Assembly: GCA_903951425.1 (NCBI GenBank)
Contig: CAJBBX010000023.1
Coordinates: forward strand, 1-56,249
Source of the DNA: an uncultured Chthonomonas sp.
GTDB lineage: Bacteria; Armatimonadota; Chthonomonadetes; Chthonomonadales; CAJBBX01
Direction of reading: 5' to 3'
DNA length: 56,249 nucleotides
Shown one piece after another: positions 25,307-33,798 of this stretch. A program made the translations under genes and the position numbers. A model generated the notes under the pieces. The model saw only the letters and a list, made by a program, of their open reading frames with translations. It had not been told where the DNA came from and made no database searches. Position 1 is the first letter of the stretch, and each line of letters begins with the position of its first letter.

Positions 25307-26383
25307 TTGGCAGACAACGTCTCGCGCCGCGACGCCCTGAAGAGCTACGGCGCCGCCCTCGCCGCCGCAACCACCAAGCCCGGCGGCATGCTCGGACTGG
25401 GCGCCTCGCTGCTGGCCCCGCCGCCCAAGCACCGCGCCGACTGGATGACGAAGGGCTCCTTCGGCATGATGGTCCACTGGATCGCCCCCGGCCCGGCGCC
25501 TGAGAAGGGCGAGTGGGTGCAGGACAACGACCGCGCGGTAGACGCGTTCGACGTCCAGGGCTTCCTTGGCCAGGTTCGCGAGTCTGGCGCCGGGTGGGTC
25601 ATCCTCACCCTCGGGCAGAACAGCGGCTACTACTGCAGCCCCAACGCCACCATGGATCGCCTGGTCGGGCCGGGCCACTGCTCCAAGCGCGATCTGGCGC
25701 TGGAGATCGCCAAGGGCCTCCACAAGATGGGCAAGCGGTTCATCGCCTACCTGCCCGCCGAAGTGGCCGCGCAGTCCGAGGCTGTCCACAAGGGCTTCGG
25801 CTGGAACCCGGATAACCAGGACGAGTTCCAGCAGCGCTACACCTCCTTCATCCGCGAGTACTCCGAGCGGTTCGGCAAGCTCTGTGACGGCTGGTGGTTC
25901 GACGGCTGCTACACCTGGCCTGTCTTCCACAACAGCCTCTACAAGTGGCCGCTCTGGTACGAGGCCGCTCGGGCAGGCAATCCCAACGCGGCGGTGGCGT
26001 GGAATGACGGCTCCTACTGCATCGGCATCACCAAGCCCGTCAACGCGGAGCAGGATTACCTCTCCGGCGAGATCGAGAAGATCATCGACGGCAAGATCCG
26101 TCTGGGCCGCGAGGAGACGGCGTCACTCCACCTGCCGGACAGCCGCTACGCTGCGGGGACCAGTTGCCTGAACCACGCGCTCCTCTACATCGATGCCGTC
26201 TGGGGCCACGCCAAGCCCGGCCCCATGGAGCCGCTCCTCTACACCGATGAGCAGCTGTTTGCGTTCGTGCGGAACTACCGGCGAGCCCGAGGCGCCGTGA
26301 CGTTGAACGTGGGCATCTATCAGGAGGGCCGCATCGGAGCGGAAGCCGTGGCGCAGCTCAAGCGGCTCAAGGCGACGCTGTAG
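25307..26383 (+). CDS. Tat-exported GH29-like alpha-L-fucosidase-family protein
   Basis: The product is 358 aa from TTG at 25307, with a weak GAGGGA further upstream. The N-terminus NVSRRDALKSYGAALAAATT is a twin-arginine signal, implying export after folding. The barrel has GMMVHWIAPGP, GWVILTLGQNSGYY, LHKMGKRFIAYLPAE and DGWWFDGCY; D199 is at the GH29 nucleophile position. It is shorter than typical GH29 enzymes and lacks their C-terminal beta domain, so it may be a minimal form with altered specificity. The URO-D-like gene starts 2 bases after its stop, making an operon very likely. Confidence 0.8.
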   Translation: MADNVSRRDALKSYGAALAAATTKPGGMLGLGASLLAPPPKHRADWMTKGSFGMMVHWIAPGPAPEKGEWVQDNDRAVDAFDVQGFLGQVRESGAGWVILTLGQNSGYYCSPNATMDRLVGPGHCSKRDLALEIAKGLHKMGKRFIAYLPAEVAAQSEAVHKGFGWNPDNQDEFQQRYTSFIREYSERFGKLCDGWWFDGCYTWPVFHNSLYKWPLWYEAARAGNPNAAVAWNDGSYCIGITKPVNAEQDYLSGEIEKIIDGKIRLGREETASLHLPDSRYAAGTSCLNHALLYIDAVWGHAKPGPMEPLLYTDEQLFAFVRNYRRARGAVTLNVGIYQEGRIGAEAVAQLKRLKATL

Positions 26384-26385
26384 CC

Positions 26386-27540
26386 GTGGGCATGACCTCA
26401 CGCGAGCGTATACTGGCGGCCCTGGCGCACCGTGAGGCCGACCGCGTGCCCTTCGACATGGGTAGCCTGCCGGTGACGGGCATCCACCGGGTGGCCTACG
26501 TGAACCTGCGCGCCGCGCTGGGCCTGCCCGCTCGCCAGACGGCCATCTACCACATGATGCAGCAACTCGCCGTGGTGGATGAGGATGTCCACGAGGCCAT
26601 GCGGACTGACTGCCGCGGCGTGCGCCCCAACCCGCCCGCCGGCTGGCGGCTGGAGCTGACCCACGACGCCGACTTCTCCTACTTCGTCGATGAGTGGGGC
26701 CTGACGCGGCGCACCCAGCGCGACCGGGGCTACTACTACGACCTCTGCACCGCGCCGTTGGGCGCGGTGGAGACGGCCACCGACGTCGCCGCATACCGAT
26801 GGCCCGCCCCGGCCGACGATGCCCGACTGGAGGGCGTCCGAGCCCGGTGCGAGGCCCTCCGCGCCCAGGGCAAGGCCGTGCTGCTGGGCGGTGTGGGCTC
26901 GGGCATGATGGAGTTCTGCCAGGCCATGCGCGGCTTCGAGCAGTTCTACTGCGACCTGGCCGGCGACACGACCGTCCTCGAGGCTATTGCCGACAAGGTG
27001 CTGGAGCTGAAGTGCGCCTACTGGTCGCTGGCCCTGAGCCGCCTGGGCGACGTGGTGGACGTGGTGCAGGAGGGCGATGACTTCGGCGGGCAGCACGGCC
27101 TGCTCATGTCGCTCCCCACGTGGCGGCGCATCTTCCGGCCGCGCGTGGCGCACCTCTTCAGGGTGATCAAGCGCGCCGCGCCGGGCGTCAGGCTGCTCTA
27201 CCACTCCTGCGGGAGCGTGCGGGCCATCCTCCCCGACCTCATCGAGTGCGGTATGGAGGTGCTCAACCCCGTCCAGGTGAGCGCCGCCCAGATGGACACC
27301 CGCGAGTTGAAGCGCGACTTCGGCAAGGCGCTCACCTTCTGGGGCGGCGGCGTCGACACCCAGCAGGTGTTGCCCCGCGGCACGCCGCAGCAGGTGCGCG
27401 ACGAGGTGAAGCGCCGCATCGACGACCTGGCGCCGGGCGGCGGCTTCGTCTTCGCCTCGGTGCACAACATCCAGGACGTGCCCGCCGCCAACATCCTGGC
27501 CATGCGCGACGCCCTGGCGGAGTTCGGAGGCTATGGGTAG
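26386..27540 (+). CDS. Uroporphyrinogen-decarboxylase-like (URO-D/MtaA-type) protein
   Basis: The product is 384 aa from GTG at 26386, with an in-frame ATG two codons later as an alternative. The start MTSRERILAALAHREADRVPFD is the typical opening of MtaA/CmuA/URO-D-like barrels. YHSCGS gives the His-x-Cys pair used for zinc in methyltransferase members. FWGGGVDTQQVLPRGTPQQV and HNIQDVPAANI are standard late motifs. Members of this group are often not haem enzymes but corrinoid-linked methyltransferases or unassigned proteins. It is tightly coupled to the GH29-like gene, so a role in sugar catabolism, for instance removing O-methyl groups, is a speculation. No corrinoid protein gene is nearby. 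Confidence 0.85.
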   Translation: MGMTSRERILAALAHREADRVPFDMGSLPVTGIHRVAYVNLRAALGLPARQTAIYHMMQQLAVVDEDVHEAMRTDCRGVRPNPPAGWRLELTHDADFSYFVDEWGLTRRTQRDRGYYYDLCTAPLGAVETATDVAAYRWPAPADDARLEGVRARCEALRAQGKAVLLGGVGSGMMEFCQAMRGFEQFYCDLAGDTTVLEAIADKVLELKCAYWSLALSRLGDVVDVVQEGDDFGGQHGLLMSLPTWRRIFRPRVAHLFRVIKRAAPGVRLLYHSCGSVRAILPDLIECGMEVLNPVQVSAAQMDTRELKRDFGKALTFWGGGVDTQQVLPRGTPQQVRDEVKRRIDDLAPGGGFVFASVHNIQDVPAANILAMRDALAEFGGYG

Positions 27541-27631
27541 GGGCGCGGACGAAGCGGTCGCCGGGATGCGGTACACCATTGGCGGCCATGCGCACCGACT
27601 GCTGCGGCGCACGTCGCCAAGGAGACCATTT

Positions 27632-29872
27632 GTGACCCTGACACTGCCTATCTGCCTGCTGCCGCTGGTAGCCCTGCCGGTCCTTGTCGGCGCCGACCCG
27701 GCCTCGGACGCCCGCGCCGCGCTCCTCTCGGGCGTGACCGAGATCGTGGCGCCGGGCGCCATTCCCGGCGACCTGGCCGTGACGGGCGCCGACGCCTTCG
27801 TCGTGCTGACCGCCCGCATGGGCCGCGCCCGGCTGCCCATGGTGGCCGCCGCCCGCTACGGCAAGGGGCGCGCGGTGGCCGTGGGGCACGAGGGCTTCCT
27901 CGGTGGGCAGAGCCTGCGGAACGCCGGCAACGCCCGCCTCGCCGCCAATGCCGCGCGCTGGGCCGCGGGCAAGGCCTCGGGCGCCCTGCGCGTGGGCCTG
28001 CTGAACGGCGACAGCGCGCCCGTGCGGCCCGTGCTGGAGGCCGCCGGTTGCGCGGTCAGCACGGTGCGGCCGGCCGACCTGCCCGGCGCGCTGGGCGGCA
28101 TTGATCTGCTCTGGCTAAACCAGGCCGGCCTCGACGGCGCCAACCTGTCCCGCACCGACGCCGTGCGGCAGTGGGTGCAACGGGGCGGCGGCGTGGTCGT
28201 CTCCGGCCCAGCATGGGGCTGGCAGATGCTCAACCCCTCGCTGGACTTGACCCGCGACCAAACGGGCAACCGCATCGTGGCGCCCATGGGCGTCGCCTTC
28301 TCCAACGCCATGCTGGACGCCACCAGCCCCGCCGGCTACGCCGTGGCCGGCGACACGCCGGACGCGGCCCACGCCGGACGCGCCCTGGAGGCCCTGCGAG
28401 CCCACGCCGACGGCCGCGCCGCGCTCACCGGGCAGGGGCTGGAGCAGGTGACCACCACGCTCGGGCAGGCCGTGGGGGCGCTGGGCGGCACACGCCCGGA
28501 CTTCACCCGCAAGGTGGAGGCCCTCTGCGCCGACAGGGGCGGCAACGCCGTGCCGACCCGCGCAGCGCCCATCGCCGCTGACCAGGTCTTCGCCCGCCTG
28601 AAGGCCGTGCTGGACCTGCAGAAGCTCCGCAGACTGCCCGCCGAACAGGTTCGCGCGCATCCCGCTGCAGCCTCGTTCCCCGGCCCGGTGCCCGCCGAGG
28701 CACGCCGCGAGACCCGCACCGTGGCGATCGACACCCGGCGCCCGGAGTGGCACGGCCTGGGCCTCTACGCCGCTCCGGGCGAGGTCATCACCATCACGCT
28801 CCCGGCCGCCGCCGCCGGTAGGGGCCTTGCGCTCCGAATCGGCGCGCACACTGACACGCTCTGGCATCTGGCCAGGTGGCAGCGCTTCCCGGAGGTCACC
28901 ACCAGCCGTACGCTGGACGCGCCCGTCACCAAGGTGGCGAGCGCCTTCGGCGGCACGCTCTTCATCGTTGTCCCCGAGCGCTGCAAACTGGGAAGCGTGA
29001 ACGTGACCGTGGGCGGCGCCGTGGCATCGCCGCGGTATGTCCGCGGCGAGACCGACCCTGCCGAGTGGCGAAGCCGCATCCGCAGTGCGCCGGGCCCCTG
29101 GGCCGAGATGGAGGGCCGCCTTGTCATCATCACCGTGCCCAGCGCGTCGGTCCGCGATCTGGATGACCCCGAGGCGCTCATGGCCTACTGGGACGAGGTG
29201 ATGGAGCGCTGCTACGAGCTCTACGCCGCGCCGCGTCGCAACCGGCCCGAGCGTTTCTGCGTCGACCGGCAGATCAGCGCGGGCTACATGCACTCGGGCT
29301 ACCCCATCATGACCGGCGACGATGTGGCGAAGGCCTTCTGCGATGTGAAGCTGCTCCGCGGCCGGAACGCGCCGATTTGGGGCTACTACCACGAGATGGG
29401 ACACAACTTCCAGCGGCCCGAGTGGACCTGGGAGGCCTGGGGCGAGACCACGAACAACCTATTCTCCATGTACGGCGCCGACCGGATCAACGCCACGCCC
29501 ATCGGCGCCCATCCGGCCATGGGGCCCGACGCCATCGAGGAGCGGGTGAAGGTCGTGTCGGCCGCGCCCGGCGCTTCTGCCTACTACGCCAGGGACCCCT
29601 GGTACCCGCTGACGATGCTCGACCTGATCCGGCAGGAGTTCGGCTGGGAGCCCTACCGCAAGCTCTTCACCGAGTTCGGCGGCCTTCCGCAGAGCGCCCG
29701 CCCGCGCACCGAGGCCCAGAAGCAGGACCAGTTCCTCACGCGCCTCTCGCGCATCCTGGGCCGGGACCTGTCGGGCTACTTCTCCCAGTGGGGCGTGAAG
29801 AACGGCGAGGCGGCCCGCAAGCAGGTGGCCGACCTGCCGGCATGGCTCCCCGCATCGTGGCCAGTGAAGTAG
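27632..29872 (+). CDS. Secreted M60-like (enhancin/TCAF-type) zinc metallopeptidase
   Basis: Start at the GTG at 27632 (AAGGAGA upstream) gives 746 aa and a signal peptide (MTLTLPICLLPLVALPVLVGA); the frame is open upstream to 27533. Residues about 25-270 resemble the glutamine-amidotransferase-like N-terminal domain of TCAF-type M60 proteins (RARLPMVAAARYGKGRAVAVGHEG, RQWVQRGGGVVVSG). A beta-sandwich follows. The peptidase domain has H587-E588-M-G-H591 and E605 in WEAWGETTNN, fitting the M60 HExGH...E signature. M60 enzymes often cleave mucin-like O-glycoproteins. Alongside fucosidases and galactosidase genes this supports glycoprotein attack, which is inferred. Confidence 0.88.
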   Translation: MTLTLPICLLPLVALPVLVGADPASDARAALLSGVTEIVAPGAIPGDLAVTGADAFVVLTARMGRARLPMVAAARYGKGRAVAVGHEGFLGGQSLRNAGNARLAANAARWAAGKASGALRVGLLNGDSAPVRPVLEAAGCAVSTVRPADLPGALGGIDLLWLNQAGLDGANLSRTDAVRQWVQRGGGVVVSGPAWGWQMLNPSLDLTRDQTGNRIVAPMGVAFSNAMLDATSPAGYAVAGDTPDAAHAGRALEALRAHADGRAALTGQGLEQVTTTLGQAVGALGGTRPDFTRKVEALCADRGGNAVPTRAAPIAADQVFARLKAVLDLQKLRRLPAEQVRAHPAAASFPGPVPAEARRETRTVAIDTRRPEWHGLGLYAAPGEVITITLPAAAAGRGLALRIGAHTDTLWHLARWQRFPEVTTSRTLDAPVTKVASAFGGTLFIVVPERCKLGSVNVTVGGAVASPRYVRGETDPAEWRSRIRSAPGPWAEMEGRLVIITVPSASVRDLDDPEALMAYWDEVMERCYELYAAPRRNRPERFCVDRQISAGYMHSGYPIMTGDDVAKAFCDVKLLRGRNAPIWGYYHEMGHNFQRPEWTWEAWGETTNNLFSMYGADRINATPIGAHPAMGPDAIEERVKVVSAAPGASAYYARDPWYPLTMLDLIRQEFGWEPYRKLFTEFGGLPQSARPRTEAQKQDQFLTRLSRILGRDLSGYFSQWGVKNGEAARKQVADLPAWLPASWPVK

Positions 29873-29999
29873 CGGCCGAGGCCCTCTCGCGCGGCGGGGC
29901 AGGAATGGGCGCGCGTTCCGGCGAATCTGCGCCTAACGCAACGAACCTCCGGGGCCCCAGGGCCTTCGGGCAGCATCGGACATAGACCAGGAGAGCACA

Positions 30000-31160
30000 A
30001 TGGCGAAGCGCAAGCTCAACGTGGCCCTCATCGGCTACAGCTTCATGGGCAAGGCCCACAGCAACGCATACCGGCAGGTGGCCCGATACTTCGACCTCGA
30101 CGTCGAGCCGGTCATGAAGGTCATCTGCGGCCGGACCGAGTCCAAGGTCCAGGCCATGCGCGACAAGTACGGCTGGGAGGAGTACGCCACCGACTACCGC
30201 GACGTCATCAACCGGCCGGATATCGACCTGGTCGACGTCACCGTGGCCAACAATCAGCACGCCGCCATCGCCACCGCGGCGGCCGAAGCGGGCAAGCACG
30301 TCCTCTGCGAGAAGCCACTGGCCATGAACGTGGCCGAGGCCAAGGGGATGTTGGCTGCCGCCGAGAAGGCCGGCATCATCCACGCCATCTGCCACAACTA
30401 CCGCAAGGCCCCGGCCATCGCGCTGGCCAAGCAGCTCATCGATGAAGGCCGCATTGGCCACGTCTACCACTTCCGCGGTGTCTACCTGCAGGATTGGATC
30501 CTGGACCCCAGCTTCCCCATCGTCTGGCGGCTCGACAAGAGCGTGGCGGGCTCCGGCTCGCACGGCGACCTGGCTGCGCACCTCATCGACGCGGCCCGCT
30601 ACCTCGTGGGCGAGATCACCGGCGTCTGCGGCATGATGGACACTTTCATCAAGCAGCGCCCGCTCCTGGCCGACTTCGACGACCGGCTGGGCGGCAAGGC
30701 ATCGGATCAGATGGGCGAGGTGACGGTGGACGACAGCTCCATCTTCATGGCCCGCTTCGCGCAGGGCGGCGTGGGCACCTTCGAGGCGTCGCGCTTCTGC
30801 GCGGGCCGGAAGAACTACCAGCGCTTCGAGATCAACGGCAGCAACGGCTCGCTGGCCTTCGACCTCGAGCGGATGAACGAGCTGGAGTTCTTCGACCGCA
30901 CGGACCCGGCTCACGCGCAGGGCTTCCGCACCATCACCGCCACCGACGGTTGCCACCCCTACGCCGGCAACTACTGGCCTGCAGCGCATATCATCGGCTA
31001 CGAGCACACCTTCATCAACCTGCTAGCAGACCTGCTCAAGGCCATCGCCGAGGGCAAGGCCGCTACGCCCAACTGGGTCGACGGCGTGAAGAACCAGGCG
31101 GTCCTCGAGGCGGTCGAGAAGTCCTCCGCCGCCAGGGGCTGGGTTACCCCCGAAGCCTGA
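30000..31160 (+). CDS. Gfo/Idh/MocA-family NAD(P)-dependent oxidoreductase
   Basis: The product is 386 aa; ATG at 30000 follows CAGGAG. The Rossmann motif is VALIGYSFMGKAHSNAY. The family's conserved lysine is in CEKPLAMN, and GSGSHGDLAAHLIDAARYL is the usual GxxxDxxxH-like segment. The family oxidises or otherwise transforms sugars, inositols and their derivatives in the cytoplasm. It ends the plus-strand set of catabolic genes. No signal peptide is present. The substrate is unassigned. Confidence 0.94.
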   Translation: MAKRKLNVALIGYSFMGKAHSNAYRQVARYFDLDVEPVMKVICGRTESKVQAMRDKYGWEEYATDYRDVINRPDIDLVDVTVANNQHAAIATAAAEAGKHVLCEKPLAMNVAEAKGMLAAAEKAGIIHAICHNYRKAPAIALAKQLIDEGRIGHVYHFRGVYLQDWILDPSFPIVWRLDKSVAGSGSHGDLAAHLIDAARYLVGEITGVCGMMDTFIKQRPLLADFDDRLGGKASDQMGEVTVDDSSIFMARFAQGGVGTFEASRFCAGRKNYQRFEINGSNGSLAFDLERMNELEFFDRTDPAHAQGFRTITATDGCHPYAGNYWPAAHIIGYEHTFINLLADLLKAIAEGKAATPNWVDGVKNQAVLEAVEKSSAARGWVTPEA

Positions 31161-31339
31161 CGCAGCATCGCCAACACGCACGGGGCTCGCGCTACTCCAG
31201 CCACGGAGCGGCCGGGCCCCGAGGCGCATCCGGGGCGACGGTTGACCGCGCCGCACCGTAGACGTAGACTGCGAGCATGTTCGATCCAGTCGCTGGTCCG
31301 CGACTTCCCGGCCGCACCGGGGCGCCCCGACCGGGTCCT

Positions 31340-31465
31340 GTCCGCCTGCTCTGCCACTCGGTAGCACATCGTCGCCGCGGTCGGCTTCTACGGTGTGTGC
31401 ACCTCCAACCCATCGTCCATGCGCGTCCGCCCGGTCAGCGTGTGCAACGGGGCCGCCGCCATTGT
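31340..31465 (-). pseudogene. Relic of a GH36 alpha-galactosidase C-terminus
   Basis: In one minus-strand frame the bases read PLHTLTGRTRMDDGLEVHTP, a TAG stop at 31388-31390, then KPTAATMCYRV. This matches the C-terminus of the intact GH36 gene, which reads AVRTLTGRMLMEEGLELRAT, then ERPAAVTLCYTSKKPE. No longer reading frame covers it and the interior stop breaks it, so it is the decayed end of a second GH36 copy. The remainder of 31161-31512 holds no other gene that I can see. Confidence 0.7.
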
Positions 31466-31512
31466 GCGCATCACGCGGTGGCCGGACGGGCCCCGTGGGG
31501 CGCTTCGAAGCG

Positions 31513-33795
31513 TCACTGGCCGGTGGGCTTGCACACCGTGTAGCTCCTGTCGGGCTGCAGTAGGTACCAGGTCCAGCCCGGCTCAGCGGGCCGCGTGTCA
31601 CGCAGGGCAGTACGGCCGTTGGCGGCACGTATCTCCAGCCCAGGCGCCTGCAATCCCACACGCATGGGGCCGGACGCAACCGGTAGCCGCAGGCTCCATC
31701 GGCCGGCGCTCGCCGTCAGGTCGACCGGGCCTTCCGTGTAGAGCCGCCCGCCGCCGACGGGGTGGAACTGCAGCAGCGCCGCCTCGGCGATGAGGTTGCA
31801 GCCGTAGATGCACTCGTTCAGGAACCCCAGCTTCTTGCCGTCCAGGTTGTAGCCGAAGGGCTCCAGCGGCACCACGCTGTCCGCCTGGACCGGGTCCCAG
31901 TTCTCGGGCTTGCCGATGAAGATGACCGACTTGTCGGGTTGCAGCGCCGCCAGCGCGTCGGCCCAGCTGTGGGCCTTCCACCGGAGCACGTCGGCGATGA
32001 GCTGCCGGTTCGCGGGCACCAGCCGGTCGCGGCCCTCGTCCAGGCAGGCTCGCAGGAGCCGCATAAGCATCCCCTCCTCGGCGCCGTTGGCATAGCAGAG
32101 GTTGGCCCGGCAGCTCGTGAGGCCGAAGAGGTCGCGCCCGGCGAACTGGCCGTAGTGCGGGTTGAAGAGCCACGTGTGCTTCATGATCACAGCGAGCTGC
32201 ACATCGACGCCGTCCAGGTAGCGCTTCTCGCCGGTGAGCTTGTGGAGCCGGAGCAGCGTGAGGGCCGAAAGCGCTTGGATCTGGATCTCGAAGCCCGCGC
32301 CATAGCCGAAACTGGTGAGCTTGTCGGCGGCGCTCCGGGCCTCTTGCAGGTAGCGGGCCTCGCCGGTGAGGCGGTGGTACTGGAGCATCACCGCTGCGTA
32401 GAGGCCCGTCACGCCATAGTCGAAGTCATAGCCGGTCTCCACGTTCCGCGCGGCGTTGAGGTCCACGAAGACGCCCCAGGTGTAGTTCATCCTGCGGCCC
32501 AGGTCGAGCAGCACGGGCGTCAGGCCCAGCGAGGCCTTCTTCAGGTCGCCGTCGCCCTGCGCCATGGCGTACTCGTTCAGGATGTAGATCGGCCAGAGGT
32601 ATCCCTGCCAGAAGTCCGCCTTGGCCGCCGCCTCGCGGGTGGGATACCAGCCGTAGCCGCCCTTGCTGCCGAAGTCATTGACGTAGTTCGGCGCGAAGCC
32701 GGGCTTCAGTTGCCGCACCGCCATGTCGAGCGTCTTGGCCTCGGCTTCGGGCATGTACCGGCGCACGTAGTCGATGAAGGGAAGCTGGTTGAAGTGGGGC
32801 GTGGCGAGGGTCCAGTAGACCCAGTCCGGGTCGTTCCGCGCTCCGAGCTGCCGGTAGAGCGTGCGGCCGATCTCCTCCCAGTTGCGGAACCGGTACTCGG
32901 GCTTGGGCGCCTGGGCGAAGATGCGCCGGTAGCCGCTCAGGAAGCGGCGGGCTGGCTCCGGCGTGGGGGCCACCTCCGGCGCACCGGGCTCGAGGTTCAG
33001 CATGGACGCCGAAACGCGGAAGCTGCGGGCTGTCGGCTCCTGCTTCGGTGCTGGAATCTGCAGTCCGAAGCGGAACGGTCCGCCGGTGGCCTCGCCGAAG
33101 GCGCCGGGCGGCTGGACCACGATATCGTCATGTACCTCCCAGCCGGTCACGCTCTTGTAGATGGCCGTGCCGCAGGCCTGAAAGGCGGCATCCATCGTGG
33201 TGAAGTCGGCGTAGTAGAGGAGCGTGGACCGTAGGATGCGCCGGTCTCCGAAGTGGACGAACTGGTTCATGTCGCGGCGCCAGTGCCAGATCTTGATCGG
33301 GTGCGGCACGGGCGTCTCAAAGTAGAACGCCGCCTGTGGGTCGGCTGGGCCGTCGGCCGCGTCGGCGTACCAGAGCTCCGGCAGGGCGCGGCCAAGAGCC
33401 TCGCGCGCGGCTTTCGGGTCGGCGTCGGCCAGGTCGAGCCAAGTGCGGATGAGTCCCGGCGCTCCGGTGGGTAGCGCGATCCCCACCGTGTAGCGGGTCC
33501 AGTCGAGTTTGCCTGAGATGGCGTAGGTGACGCCGGTACGGTTCTGCGTTCGCTTCACCTGCTGAAGATTGGCCGCCAGCAGGAACGGCAGCGCGTCGGA
33601 GCCGCCGCCCGGCGTCCAGTGGAGCTCGCCCGCACCGCCCCGACGGCTGATCGAGACCCAGGGCTTGCCGGGCTCGAAGGCCACGGAGTACTCACCGGTG
33701 TCCGCCCAGAAGCCCTTCAGCGAAGTCGCCTCAGCCGCCATGCCCAGTCCCGCGCAGCCCAGCGCCGCGCCGATCGCCCATGCCCGTGCAGCCAA
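31513..33795 (-). CDS. Secreted protein with probable (alpha/alpha)-toroid domain, GH36-linked
   Basis: The product is 760 aa with a signal peptide. I recognise no family name. Residues about 25-250 are beta-rich. Residues about 280-640 are alpha-helical with paired-helix signatures (LQYHRLTGEARYLQEARSAADKL, LRLHKLTGEKRYLDGVDVQLAV), like the six-hairpin toroids of glycosidases and lyases. A beta domain ends the protein. It starts 3 bases after the GH36 stop codon, so both are one transcript and it probably processes the same glycan. No catalytic residue can be named with confidence. Confidence 0.75.
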   Translation of the reverse strand: MAARAWAIGAALGCAGLGMAAEATSLKGFWADTGEYSVAFEPGKPWVSISRRGGAGELHWTPGGGSDALPFLLAANLQQVKRTQNRTGVTYAISGKLDWTRYTVGIALPTGAPGLIRTWLDLADADPKAAREALGRALPELWYADAADGPADPQAAFYFETPVPHPIKIWHWRRDMNQFVHFGDRRILRSTLLYYADFTTMDAAFQACGTAIYKSVTGWEVHDDIVVQPPGAFGEATGGPFRFGLQIPAPKQEPTARSFRVSASMLNLEPGAPEVAPTPEPARRFLSGYRRIFAQAPKPEYRFRNWEEIGRTLYRQLGARNDPDWVYWTLATPHFNQLPFIDYVRRYMPEAEAKTLDMAVRQLKPGFAPNYVNDFGSKGGYGWYPTREAAAKADFWQGYLWPIYILNEYAMAQGDGDLKKASLGLTPVLLDLGRRMNYTWGVFVDLNAARNVETGYDFDYGVTGLYAAVMLQYHRLTGEARYLQEARSAADKLTSFGYGAGFEIQIQALSALTLLRLHKLTGEKRYLDGVDVQLAVIMKHTWLFNPHYGQFAGRDLFGLTSCRANLCYANGAEEGMLMRLLRACLDEGRDRLVPANRQLIADVLRWKAHSWADALAALQPDKSVIFIGKPENWDPVQADSVVPLEPFGYNLDGKKLGFLNECIYGCNLIAEAALLQFHPVGGGRLYTEGPVDLTASAGRWSLRLPVASGPMRVGLQAPGLEIRAANGRTALRDTRPAEPGWTWYLLQPDRSYTVCKPTGQ

Positions 33796-33798
33796 CGC

